Source: Glycine soja
Taxonomy: Eukaryota; Streptophyta; Magnoliopsida; Fabales; Fabaceae
Direction: 5' to 3'
DNA: 64,000 bases
Assembly (NCBI RefSeq): GCF_004193775.1
Contig: NC_041010.1
Span: forward strand, 42,707,562-42,771,561
The notes under the pieces are model-generated. The model saw only the letters and a program-made list of their open reading frames with translations. It had not been told where the DNA came from and searched no databases. Every line of letters begins with the position of its first letter. The first letter of the stretch is position 1. Made by a program: the position numbers and the translations under genes. Of this stretch, positions 24,365 to 37,453 are shown piece after piece.

Positions 24365-26216
24365 GGATGCTTACGTGAGACACATGCTACTTAGAGATCG
24401 AACCAAAGGGTGGCGTGTTTTCGTCTTTAATAGTCTCGGCTGTGGAGATAGCCCTGTTACTACTCCTCAGGTGAATACTGTTGCAACTCTATATGTATAT
24501 GAACAGGTTCTGGTTAGTTTGTTTAGGAGAAATTTATCCAAACAAAACATTTCTATTTGTGACACTGATGTGCAGTTCTATTTGGCTTCGTTTTTGGGAG
24601 ATATGCGAGAGGTTGTTTCCCATGTCACCGGTAGATACCCCAATGCTAATGTATATTCCGTAGGATGGTCAGTTGCGGCCAACATTCTTGTGCGTTACTT
24701 GGGTCAGGTAGCATCATTGCTCATTCCTGCAAAAGTGTTAATTTAATTTTGGTCTGAGGATTTGATTTTTGAAGTTTATATCTGTTCATTAGGCTAGTGA
24801 TTTCTATATTTGGTGTAAAAACTAAAATGTTGTTTTGAAAGGTATATAGCTAGTGATCAACAGTCTGTTGACTTGTTTGAAAGGAATAAACCACCAATTT
24901 CACGCTCGAGCTATTACCCTCTATCAGTTTAGTTCACAAGTTGATGTATTTTAGTTAAGTTCAGGGTCCAGTTAGATGGTTTTTTTAATATCTAAGGTTC
25001 TACTTAGCATGATTTGTAATACTTCTTGGATTATTTAAGTAATTTGTTTTAGTTTAAGGACAATTTAAGGTATTACTTTAAGGATCAAATTGCTTGTTTG
25101 AGTGATGAGATTCACCTCAGTTGTTTGTTTGAAAAAAATTAGGGAATGGACATTGAATTTGAAATTATACTTTATTCTCACTAAGTAAATAATTAGAAGT
25201 GATTGTAGGTGTATCATCTTTGCCTTTATCCATTGAATACCGTTTCTGCCATGCTATTTATGTTTTTTCATTTGTTACTTTCAGGAATCGCACAATTGTC
25301 CACTTTCTGGTGCCGTGTCATTGTGTAATCCTTTCAATTTGGTTATGGCAGATGAGGACTTCCGCAAGGGCTTCAACATTATTTATGACAAGGCCCTTTC
25401 AAAGGCTCTTCGCAAGATTTTCAACAAGTGACTAATTTATATGTTATTGTGGCTATTCTAGCTATACTTATTAATGAATCCATTTGCTGGACATGATGTA
25501 TCTATCTATCAATAACATCTTGTATTTTTCTCTTTTTGAGTAAAGGCATGTTTTACTCTTCGAAGATATTGGTGCTGAATATAACATTCCACTGGCAGCC
25601 AATGCCAAGTCTGTTAGGGAGTTTGATGATGCACTGACCCGTGGTATGTGCCCCTACTTAATGGAAGCTTGATTGATAGATCACAATTGTGATTTCTGTC
25701 TGCTCAGATACTCATCTATGAGGCTTCGCAGTTTCTTTTGGATTCAAGTCTATGGATGAATACTACTCTAATTCCAGCAGTTCAGACTCCATAAAACATG
25801 TTAAAACCCCTTTGCTTTGCATCCAGGTAATTTTTTTGACTCAAAATAATTTTATCTGTTTCTTTTGGTTTGTAGTTGTGTAAAATTGAAATGAAAACCT
25901 ACTTTCTGCAGTGTTGTTTTCTTGATTAATTATTTTTGTCAATTATGATTTTTGACATAATGCATCCCTTGTATTACAAAAAAAGTAGAAAGTATATAGG
26001 AATTGCCAAATGAATCTTCAATCTAGACTGACTTTTATTATTATAATTTATAAATCAAGCCGTTGGGCTTGTAACCCAAGTGGCACTAGCGCTGATCTCT
26101 AGAACTGGGACTGCTTTAGATTTTGCACCTTCTGTTGTGAATAAATATATTACTTTTTTCAGGCAGCCAATGATCCGATTGCTCCTAATAGGGGAATCCC
26201 TGGTGAAGATATCGAG
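24365..26216 (+). pseudogene. EMB8-like: Truncated EMB8-type alpha/beta-hydrolase copy
   Basis: Six exons of an embryogenesis-associated EMB8-type hydrolase: about 24365-24470, 24576-24707, 25285-25427, 25546-25643, 25732-25826, 26163-26216. Every junction is GT-AG and the phases join without a stop, reading DAYVRHMLLRDRTKGWRV, VVSHVTGRYPNANVYSVGW, PLSGAVSLCNPFNLVMADED, HVLLFEDIGAEYNIPLAANA, KHVKTPLLCIQAANDPIAPN. The family's first part (before the YVRHML segment) is missing and the sequence upstream is unrelated. The copy stops after IPGEDIE at an intact donor; the last exon, which in the family carries the GGHLGW catalytic His, is absent. The nucleophile elbow, GWSLGAN in family members, reads GWSVAAN, losing the conserved Gly. 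It is a DNA-level partial duplication, probably non-functional as a hydrolase. Confidence 0.82.
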
Positions 26217-27180
26217 GTATGTAATTGAGAGGTGGGAATTGGGATTATGAAATTTAGTCTTACCATTCCATTCTTGACTTATGTGTGTTTGATAATGGCT
26301 TAAGGGAGATGAAAAATACTAAAGGGAGAATGGATAGTTTAGTAACTCATGATAGTATCTCTTAAGTGATGACAAGATTTTAATTTAATTATATGTTGAT
26401 GTTGAGTGATTAAGTTTGATGATGTGATATTATGAGACTAACAACAAGTGTTGAAATATAATTTTTTTTTATAATTAACCAAAAATAAATTCGAGATAAT
26501 AATATGAAATTGATTTATTTTTTATATATGAAAAACATATTTAAGTCAAAGAAAAACCAACTAAGTTAACATATTTTTAAGTTAAGCTAAATGATCTATT
26601 TGATCTTTTATCTTATTTTATTTTTGTTCAATTTGATTATTTATCTTATTTTTTGTTTTGTTTAGTCTAGTCTTTTATCTTTTAAAAAGTTCATTTTAAT
26701 CATTTATTTTATTTTTTGTTTAATTTAAACTTTTATCTTATTTTTTTGTTTAATTTAGTCTTTCATTTTTTTAAAAGTTCAATTTATTCATTTATCTTAT
26801 TTTTTTGTTATATTTAATCCTTCAGTTTAGTTAAAATTAATGTTCTTAATCATTTAAAAATAAACTTTTTTTGTTATATTTTCTCTTTTTCCTCCACTTT
26901 TTTGGATCGAATTGAACAAAAAAAAGAAATAAATGACCCAATAAATTTTAAAAAAAAATAAAAGACTAAAAAGAAATAAATGACCCAATAATTTAAAAAA
27001 ATAAATAAAAGACTAAACCGAACAAAACAAATATTGGTCCAAATTGAATTTTTTTAAAGATAAATGAACAAATAAAAAATAAATAAATAACCAAATACTA
27101 CCTACTAGAAAAAAGACACACACTAAGACACCTTAAAGAAAAAAGAAAAGAGTTTTGAACTAAAAGCCACTGATAATTGA
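26217..27180. other. Degenerate foldback of T-rich and A-rich repeats
   Basis: Where the EMB8 copy ends, the plus strand turns T-rich (about 26585-26830; TTTATCTTATTTTTTGTTT recurs four or five times) and then A-rich (about 26930-27090; AAATAAAAGACTAAA and AAATAAATGACC recur). The two halves are roughly inverse complements, so this is an imperfect foldback, probably a decayed transposon. No gene is present. Confidence 0.45.
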
Positions 27181-27207
27181 TGATAAGTATTGCCTAGGTA
27201 ATACATG

Positions 27208-28011
27208 AAGCTGCAAAGGATTCTTCATTACGGTTGTGAATTTCAGCTTCTCTGACAGATCAACATCATCGATCTCCATTCCCAACCTTCCACGCAAAAT
27301 ACCAAACAAAATTGGCCACAAAGTACTCTAAGTGCAAAATTTCCAAAGCATAGCCAGGACACATTCTCCTCCCTGCCCCAAACGGCATCATCTTGATCTC
27401 TTTACTTCCCATTATGTCAAAATTTGTGCCTCCATTTTGTTCACCATTGTTCATGAACCTCTCTGGCTTAAAGGCCAAAGGATCATCCCAAGCTGTTGAG
27501 TCCCTCCCGATCTCAGCTACCAGGAAATTCACAGAGGCATAAGTAGCAACCAAATAACCATCTAAGGCGTTGCAGGAGCATGTGAATAGGACTTAACCTG
27601 TGAGGGGTGAAGGATTCTTGAAGTGAGGTTACGCCGAAGGAGGCGCCATTTGGGGCCATAGAAGCTGAAAAGAATGTCATGTTGGTTGCTACTAATAATC
27701 TTGTTGGTGGGATTGGCCTTAGGGCGATCAGCGAAGACGGTGCCATGTTGGATCAAAGCTTGGTGTGCAAGAAAGCGATCTGCAATGAAAATGTCTGTGC
27801 GAGAATAACCAACGTGAACAGTGAAGATTGAACCATATTTTGCATGAAGCTTTTGAAGAATGGTCTTTGGATCGGTGAGGTATTGTGGTAGCAATCTAAA
27901 GCTGCATTTGTGAGGCCCTGGAGGGAGGGGAGAAAAGAAAACGTTGCGTATTGCTTTGAGAATCACTGAAAGGCAAAGGCACAGAATAGTGGCAACGAAC
28001 CACGTTTCCAT
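27208..28011 (-). pseudogene. CYP89A-type cytochrome P450 pseudogene with internal deletion
   Basis: Minus strand. The 5' part (28011 to about 27575) has a start codon, an N-terminal membrane anchor (METWFVATILCLCLSVILKA), the proline hinge PLPPGP, and CYP89-like text to SYSHA (KIISSNQHD, GPKWRLLRRNLTSRILHPSQ). It then jumps, with a stop, to the C-terminal part (about 27572-27208): VNFLVAEIGRD, AFKPERFM and the heme loop FGAGRRMCPGYALE with its Cys ligand. About 230 residues are missing, including the I-helix oxygen-binding motif and the ExxR helix. A further frameshift after VGNGD (27270) throws the ending (DLSEKLKFTTVMKNPLQ) out of frame. P450s are about 500 residues, so this cannot make an active enzyme. 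Intact CYP89A genes would be expected elsewhere in the genome. Confidence 0.88.
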
Positions 28012-29808
28012 GTATGAGAATGAGTGAGTGAGTGATGTTTTTGCACGTTGTTAACGAGGAACCAAAGCGAACAGAGGAAACTTAAAGGGTGGGTTACTGG
28101 AATTGGAGTGTTACTTTTTTCATGTGTAGTACTTGTAATTTTTAAGAGCCCTAACTAAACTCATAACGCATGCGTTAATTTTAGGCTTGTAGTGTAGTAT
28201 TGAATGCTATTTTGCTCATTTATGTTTAATTTGTAGGAATTTGGAAAGATTTTTTTCGGTAGAGCTATTTAATTTTGGCATTTGGCAATACTGAGTCTGA
28301 GATTAACTACTGTCACGTAAGTGGATGTTACCTAATAACACATTTATAACTTTTCCGTCGCTGATTTTTTTAATTCATAAAAAACAATTATAATTTATAG
28401 TAATTAAGATTATTATAATTAATATATATTATGATTTGAATTAATTGATATAATTACGTATAATATATTTTCATGTTTTAGTTAAGGTAATTCTGAATTA
28501 AGAATATTTTAAATAAATTAAATAATATAGGTAATTTTGATTGTGTTAGCAACTTTCGTGTACTTCTAAAAATTATAATTTGCTCTGCATGTTTATAACT
28601 TCAAAATTATATTTTAAATAAAAATAACATTATGATTATAATTCACTTTCAACATATCACGAACCGTATTATCTTCACGAGACTGGGAAACAAATATGAT
28701 TTCAATGTTATAAATTCAAAGAACAAAATGGTTTATCCCATTATAAAATATAAAAATAATAAGGATGATCTAACTCGATCAATTCAACAATATAGAATGT
28801 TATAAATTTTCTCATATCATGTTTAATTCTTATGGTTATAAAAAAATAAAATATCAAGTATATCCCATGTGACTTGTTCTTCTACGGTTTCCCACGGGAC
28901 ATAATCATAAACAAAACCAAATAAAAATTTTTTTAAAAAAAGACTACATAGGAACAGTATAAATACATTATGGTTTTATTCTAATTCATAATATATGATA
29001 AATTTATTGTTGATTTTTATATTAACTACTTATAAGTTATATTAACAATGAATTAAAACTCAAAAAAATATATGAATTAAAAAATCTTCATCCCCAATTA
29101 TATATAAAAAAACATCGAATTAAAACTCTAGTTAATCTTGAAAATCCATTTTGTCAATGTGAATTCGAAAGAAATTTTCCTTTTCGGCTTTTCTAACAAA
29201 CTGGCTCATGTTAGACTGTGAGACTATCTTACTAGTTACCAAAATGTGTTTTCAAGATTTCAAAGTCCTCAATTCGAGATTTCAATGACGTTCAATTCTT
29301 TTAGTCTGGCACCAGAAGGTTGCTATTTCCTTTAACGAAAGAGGAATCAAATTCACACAAACTAAGATTTAATTCTTACTTTTTTGAGAATAAGATTTAA
29401 TTTAATCCTTATTGAAAGAACATGCATTTGTAATTTTTCTAACCATTGAATGATCCATTGTTTATCTGAAACACCAACCATTTTGTTCTTAAACTACAAA
29501 TTTGTAATTAAAGGGAAATCTACCCCGAGATAGAAACAAGTACCAATCAAAACAATAAAATTAAAATAATGAACGAAACTTTACCTCATTTTCCACGTTT
29601 GTATCACATTAAAATCATATGAATGGTTAACAGCTTAAGTATAAAACTGGTCAATGAAGGGGAAACTCACCCCATAATTAGGTTAGATGGACTTACAACA
29701 TCAATTTCCGCTAAAATTGACGAAACAAAAAAAATCTTATAGAAAAGAAATAAGTAAAAAAGAAATGTTTTTCCCCACCCATCATAACATGGCTCCATTC
29801 TATAGATC
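28012..29808. other. AT-rich intergenic DNA
   Basis: The left end is the former P450 promoter (GAGTGAGTGAGTGA repeats just upstream of its start codon on the minus strand) and the right end is the topoisomerase 3'UTR. No gene or clear repeat unit is recognised in between. Confidence 0.4.
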
Positions 29809-32800
29809 TCAGAATCTGAAGTCAGGATCCACATCCATTGCCCAACAGAATTTCGCCAGCAGAGACTTGTTGAAAATCTGTAACATTTGAAGCAAGTGGC
29901 ACAGATAAGTGACAAAATGAGAGTAAGGAAGGCCTATAACCAATCAAGCATCACATAAGAGCCATGTCAGTTTGACCACACAAGAGCATGAATGAAAATG
30001 ATGCAGCATCCACAGCCCATGGAGCTATCCCTCACTAATGGGGCAACGATATTTATACTAGTCCGATTCTGGTAAGAAACCACATGCCTCCAGCCATTGT
30101 TAATAAAGCACAGAAAGGGTCTCTTGGACCTCCAGCTCTACAATACTTTAATTTGTTTTTATCAGTTGCAGAGAAATATATACACACTTCTAGACGGGGG
30201 AAGTCAAAACATTAGCTTAAGAGGGGCCAAGAATTAAAAAATAACTTAATAAAGAAAAATTAAATTTCCGCATGCATAATATAAGAATTTTAGTATTTCC
30301 ACATGCATAATATATAACTAATATTTCATTATCAATAAAAGTACATAATTGTATGACAAAAAAACTATGCGCTAACAGTATAAAATAGTTTTATATTATC
30401 ATCTAATTACATATCACAATGTATGATAAATTTGTTGACCTTTCCAGTAACTACATCAAAAGTTATACCAATGATAATTTATAATTAGATGATCGTCTAA
30501 AATTATTATACATTGTGGGTGCATCACCATTAAACTAAAATAGTATATAAGAACTTAAATACATTATATGGATCAAGTAAAAAACTTTTTATATATTTTA
30601 GAGGGACAATTTTATTTTTTTTGTAATTATTTAAATAAACTTCAGAAAAATTGGGAGTGAACATGGCCATAACAGATCACCCCAGCTTCTAGAAATTGAA
30701 GAAAACAACGTGATTAATAACTTAATCTGAACAAAGAAAGAAGCCAGCACCTTTTCAATAGGAACTTCATGCCGCTTGCACCAGGCAACTGTAATCCTAG
30801 GGTCAAGGTAGTTTATCTTGGATGTGCCCAATGCCACAGTTTTCAGATCTTCTTTTGTCTTCATATCACGTTGCATTTTCTCAATTTTTGCATTGGTTTG
30901 AGATATCTTTTTCTCTAGCCTGCAGATTACATAAACCACAATCATACATCATGTTTAAACATGCAATGGTTAAAGATGTTATGAAAAGCTAAATTACATT
31001 TCGGGACCCAAGTTCTTTTTTCTCTTTCCATCTGAACTCTTCGAAGGGGGCTTTCCTTTCCTTGCCCTGTCTAAGTCCGTTTTCAGTTCTTTCAGAACAG
31101 CCTACAAGTAAAGATAAGCATAAGCCACTTTCAATTATATGTCAATGGGTCACACAAACCAAGTCTACTCTAAATTCAAGAAATATAATGCAGTCCCAGG
31201 TTCACAATTTTCAGATATTCTCTTTATACATACCTGAAGTTCATCAATTTTTTCAGTTAACTTTGACATTTGTGCAGTATGAGATTTTGAAACACTGCGT
31301 TGATGATTACAAATGATAGCAACCTGTTATGGGAAACACAAGTCATGACAACTTAAATATGAAATATTAAAATACTAAAATGCAATATCATAGGTATAAT
31401 AAAGCAACATTTTTTAGCCAATTCACCTGTTTATTTGCATGCTGATAAACAACAATCTTTTCCCCAACTTCTCCATCTTTAGTTTCCTTATTCAACTGTG
31501 CTCACATAATTCCACAAAAATCAAGTATGTAAGTCTATAATATACAACCCAACAGTAGAAATCATAGTATATACATGATCCAATAAACGTTTTGACTTAG
31601 GGTATATTGATAGCATAAGTTTTTCTAAAGCATTTAAGGGATGCATAACAATTTCAAGAGAAGTGAATATTTCACAATGGAGTGCAGTTTTTTAAACCAT
31701 TTCATATATTGCATATGAAATGAGTACAAAAGTTTTGATATGGCCCTGCACACAGATAAATCTAAAGCCTTTGAAACGAGTGAGGCTTTGGTATATTAAT
31801 TTAGGAGAAAGTGCATAGAGCAGGACTTGAAGTCTTAAATTTTCAAATTAATGATGTTGAAAAATTCAAATCTAATGAAAGATAACATTGCTCTCTAAGA
31901 TGTTAATTTCAACATCAAGCATACAATCAAATAACAGTGTATACTGAGACTGAGGGTGTATAAGAACAGAAGATAACAGAACAAGGTAATGATCTTTTTC
32001 CTTTTTCTATGTATTATATCTTCAAGGAACACACAATTTCAGGAATTTTGTGTCAAATCAATTTATACCATAACATCCAATGTGATCGATGCATTGAATG
32101 TACGGAAGACTTTTGCTGTTAGACCGGGCATGAGTTCCTTCAGATGAGCATTTAATTTACTTGTATCCAGCTGATCGAAAAGATCATCACCAGGCTTTTT
32201 ATCTGAAAATTACAGGGGGGAAAAATACTTAAGTGCTTCAGCCTCATGCTTGAAACATAAAAAAATCAATAGCCAGTTTCCCACCTTTTTGGAACTTCAA
32301 AATTGCATTATAAACAGGAAGCTCAACCTCAACTGTATTTTCATACTTGATAGAATCTTTACCAAGGAAGTTAAACTGCATTAAAACAGAAAGGAAACAA
32401 GGTTACTAACATTAAAACAAGGTTACCACAGCTCATCTGCATTAAAACCAGGTTACATATAAGTAGTAAGGGAGGCTACCATTAAAACAATTTGAGAACT
32501 ACTACTAAACTTAGAAAACCCCCTGAAGGACTTAAAACTCATCAATCCCAACATAAAGTACAGTGAAAATAATTAGAAATCCCAATACCTTCAGTTTGTT
32601 GGGGGGTTCTCTAGTCACATTCTCTACTTTTAACGTGCAGCAACCAACAGTATCAGCTTCATCGTCATCCTGAGCAAATACAATTCAGAAATAACCAAAT
32701 TTAACAATTAAAAATCAAAGAAACTATCGGCTATAAATGCAATCAAACAAACTATTAAAGCTGCATGCCAGGACCAAGTTATTTCAATAAATTCAAAGAA

Positions 32801-35800
32801 TATATACATTTATTGACCGCTTGGACTGCACTATCAAAAGTATATGATATTAATATAGTTCAAAGCAGATTTACGCATAAGAGTAGTTGGAGCTAGGAAT
32901 ACCTCCTTGCTATTTACTAACAAAGAGTTACATGCAAATAATTTCTTCAGAAAATTTTATTCAAAAATCAAGATGATGCCATCTAACAACCAGAACTTTA
33001 TAGTGAGTAAGTGACACTGACAACTTAACTCGGGCTGCCTTCCTTTGCCTAGTTACATTCTCTATAAACACAATTGTAAAAGCAAAATATTCACGAGGAA
33101 GTAGTACATGATTAACTGAATCTTTAGATATTTGGGCAATTTAAATGAAATTAGCAAATGCTTAATAGTCCAATTGACAAAACATATTTAATTCACTTTC
33201 CTAACAAAATAAGCATTTGCATGTGTCCAAATCTTGACATCTTGTATATATATCTATGCTTTGGTGAAGAGGGAAACTTGCAGTTACAACAAATGAGAGT
33301 TTGCAAGTGCATATACCAACATAATACCTTCTCATTGCCAGCCCTCAGAGCTAATTTATCAATAAGATAAGTAGCAACAGCAATTTGCTGCTTTGTAATA
33401 TCTTTACTGGTAAAATCTTTTGTGTATGCAGACCTAATATTCCCTATATAATTCTGCACCAAGATATAAAGAACTTCCATAATTAGACAGGTTTTTAAAT
33501 GTCATCCAAAAATATCATATGAAAAACATAAAATTAATAAAGGCTAACAAAAAAAGCATGAAAGCACCTTTAACATCCTAGCTTTCTCATACTTTTCCTT
33601 GTCGCTTTGCCCCTTCAAGGAACTACTAGCAGCCAGAAATACATATTTGAATAACTTGGGATTGATAGGGTCACTCCAATAGGCTAACCAAGTAACTGTA
33701 TTATCATTTCTTATCTCCTTCCAGCTGCAAAGGTTACAAAATTCAATGATTAGAAAAATGGGCTTTCAACTTGGTGGCATATACAATTCTTTTGCTTTTT
33801 AAATTTCTTCTCCAAGTGAAATAAGATTTGGAAGAGTAATACCTTTCACCAGGAATAGGACATTCAGGAATTGGGGCATCCTTTCCAATATTAATTGTGA
33901 TATCACCTGGACGAATGCGTCTTTTCAATTTTCCCATCTAGTAACATAAATTACAGTCAATAAGTATACATTATAAATTGTAGAAGCCAGTCAAAATTCT
34001 GAAGATGAAGCCGCTGTATATGAAAATGAAACCACTGTATCTAAATATATAAATGTATCTAGTTCCAGTAACAACTATCATAACCACCTTGGGGTGCTCT
34101 CCTCGGCCTCGGAACAATCCTGGTGGTTCAACTCTAAAATTTCCAACCTAAAAAAAGATTTAATAAAAATTAGACATAAGTTAAAATGTTTCCTAATGAA
34201 TAAATTTGAAAAAAGTTTGTATATAGAATGCCACGGAATTAAATAGGAGAAGAAAGTGCAGCTTAGTCAGAAAATAACAACTTCCTTAAAAGCAACCATT
34301 ATCTAAATGTTGTAAATAATAGAGACACACAATTGTATGGAAAGAATGATATCATGTATCCTAACAGTGCCAATTATTCAGCAAAATGAAGTTTACTACT
34401 ATGGCAGAAGTGAAAATTAAATTTACATGAAAAATAAGTGTAAATTGTAAATTAAGCTCTTTAACTTTAGACCATGCACAGATTAAACCTTTAGGGTTTT
34501 AACAAGTGCAACTAATCCATTGAAATTCAAAATGTATGCACAAAACGCCTTTCGTCAAGCAAACCATTCAAATACTAGAAGAAATATCATATGACTTGCT
34601 TATAACACCATTAAAATATGTTAAACCTCTAATAATACAACTATTTTGTGAGAAAAGCAGATTATCTTAGTTTTTTCATCTAAATCTGGATTGTGTAATT
34701 AATAATGGTATTTTCAGGTTAAAACATATTTTAATGTAGGGTCAGTCACATGATATTCCCCTAACAGGGGGTTTATGCACAAAATTTGAACCCTAAGGTC
34801 TAATATACGCATGGCCCAAAGTTGAAGGGTGTAAGGCACAAATTACTCAAAATTGAATGAAGAATAGACACTGATCCATATTAAATTGGTAGCATGATGG
34901 TGATTGATGCTCTTCTGTTCAGCATTAATAACTTCACAAAGCAATCTAGCTTTAAATTTGATAGAGATATCAAGGGTAAGTGAAAATCCAACTATGATAA
35001 AATAACTCATAACAACTTCAAGAAAATGCAACACCAATACTTCTCCCATTACAAAATATAAAGGCCCAGTTATAGTTCATAAAGTCTGTAGCAAATTGGT
35101 ATGAAAGAGATCTACACGAATTAGAGAGAGAGAATATTAAACCTTCTCTTTAACACCATCAACAATAGCCCACATGTATTTCTCCTCTAGTTTCATTTTC
35201 TCTTCCTTCAAAGCCTTCTTCTCCTGCATAAAGAGGATACAAATGGGGTTGAATACAAAAATAATAGAAGACATGAATTAACCTATCAAGCTAACTCGGC
35301 ACAAACTTGGAATAATTCAAATACATATACATAGAGATATGGATATGGAAATCAAAGTAGGCATATAATATTTCTGCATGTTTTTTAACACACTCTTCTT
35401 TCCTTGACTGATAACAAGAACAGTATCAGCCCCAGGAGAAGTGCTTACAGAAAACAACTTTCTGAATAAAGGGAGAAAATAAATACAGACACAATCCTCA
35501 CAAAACTTTCCACTCAACTACTATCTACCTCCCTCACAATCCACTCCTTTCAATCATTTCTTTCTAACAGAAATCACTTTCCCCCTAATTTTGCCATGTA
35601 TGAATTATGTTATTCCTGTAGAGAGATTTCTCTGGTACTCTCAACTGCCCCATGTGAGCTGTGCCTCTCTTGTTGTGATTTTGATTTCCCATTCTAGGGC
35701 ACACCTTAATTGGGCATTATATATGTGTATTTCATAAGATAAATTAAAACTGCAGTATGATCAACAGCATGAAGTACTTCAAAACTATACTAGTTAAAGT

Positions 35801-37453
35801 CAAAATTATATATCACATCACAAAAGGCAAATATGTTGGAAATAAATCCACTTAAAAAAGCAAACAATGCTCTAATATATAAATTTCTACAATTGTCAAA
35901 TGAAATGTATACTGAATTGCCAACTTACTTCTGTAGTCATTTGTTTCTTCTTTTCCTTCTCACTTTGGTACCAGTCATAGATTGGAGTAAAATCACAATC
36001 TTTCAAGTTCTGGATTACATGATTTCTTCCAAGCAACTTTCGCCAGTCATTCCAGAAATTTTCCTTGAACCTATCTTTCTGCATGTACTCTGTATCTCGC
36101 ATGACTGCATACATTGTAGCAACCTGCAAAATAATTTTGAAGTTTATAATATTGTCAACAACTCAAAAGAGACTTTAGAAAGAAGCTTTTACATGAAAGT
36201 ACTTAAATGATCCCAACTCATCAAAATAGAAAAGGAACAAGAGCAAACAGTCACCCAAAATCTAAAGAGCATAGTCTTCTGAGATAAAATCCCACCTCCT
36301 CTAGCTCAGGAGTCAAATCAACTGGTCTCCCCTTATATAACATCTTTACCCCATGCGGCTGGTATGGAGGAGGGAAAATGACACCATTGTGAACCAAAGT
36401 AGTCCATTTTTTCTGCCCATCACCAGAGCTAGGAAGAAGCTTTGTAGATTTGGAATATTCTGAACCACTGCCTGATTTTTTAACTGTCTTCTTTATCTGT
36501 TTCTTAAAAGGTTTTGAACCAGACTTATTAACTTTAGTAACCTTTGTCAGCAACTTCTTTGTGGCAGATGATTTATCACCTGACATGGCTGATTTCTTTA
36601 TTCTCTGGGAAATAGGAATATCATCATCATCATCCTCTACCTTCAGCTCATGTTTCACCGAGACTGGCTTAGTTTTGATAGATGCAACTGGATCTGAGAC
36701 CTTTGGCTTCTTAACAGAGGCATGCAAGGAATCACTATTATCTAGGGGTCTTTTAGCTGGCAATGGAGATGGCCTATCTTTTTTATTACTCAAGCCAGCA
36801 CCATTTTGCCGCTCTTTCTGAATTTTAGAAATAGGCTTCTTCTGATCAGAGTCGTCACGGTTACTGCTAGTTGTTCCCAAATTGGGATTACGGTATAACT
36901 TTTTTGCCAAAGGGACATCATCATCAGAGTCTTCAGAAGATTTTTTGACAACAACAGGGGTCGCTTTGTTATCATGGTTAGAATTCTTCAATCTAAAACT
37001 CAATGGTTTATTATCCTCATCATCTTCTGAATCTTCAACAAAATTTTTAGCACAGCGTTCAATATATTTTGGTTCCACCTTAACATCAACGGACATTTTC
37101 TGTTTATCTCCCAAAGAAGGTGCTTTTGAGTTTGCTACTGGCAACTTCGTAGAGGAGGTGTTGACAAGAGATTTTGAAGCTTTAGAGATAGCTACAGAAG
37201 GCTTCACGGGTGACGGCTTAGGAGAAGGGACAGTACTACCTTTCTGCATGCTAAAAGTTTGGCCATTCAAAGAAGGTGCATCAGAAATCTGTCTATATGA
37301 CTGTCCAGCATGACTGTGAGAACTTGACTTCCTTACTTCTGAATGCAATTGATTTTTCTTAGATGATGAGTACCTTTTGTAAATTACTGGCCCATCATCA
37401 TCATCATCAAAATCATGAGGTAAATTTGGTTTATCAGAAGTCTCAACAGCCAT
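29809..37453 (-). CDS. TOP1: DNA topoisomerase I (type IB)
   Basis: Nuclear type IB topoisomerase relaxing supercoils through a 3'-phosphotyrosine link. Fifteen minus-strand exons give 892 residues: 37453-36296, 36123-35929, 35223-35143, 34147-34088, 33937-33843, 33724-33568, 33453-33328, 32669-32589, 32375-32285, 32202-32069, 31495-31427, 31323-31234, 31101-30998, 30919-30751, 29877-29809. Residues 1-340 are a charged, low-complexity nuclear domain ([13 protein letters not shown], repeated DDDD/KK blocks, a lysine-rich run before 345). The core begins near 345 ([16 protein letters not shown]). Catalytic residues by homology with the human enzyme: Arg619 in LRAGNEK, Arg715 in KVFRTFN, His756 in CNHQR, Tyr851 in SKINYLDPR. 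The linker is lysine-rich (about 770-850). The ending [10 protein letters not shown] is the usual plant and animal one. All parts are present, so this is an intact gene. Confidence 0.96.

Noticed and set aside
36450..37313. Two plus-strand frames of 123 and 143 codons
   Set aside because: They are antisense shadows of the first TOP1 exon, arising from its Ser/Asp/Lys bias.
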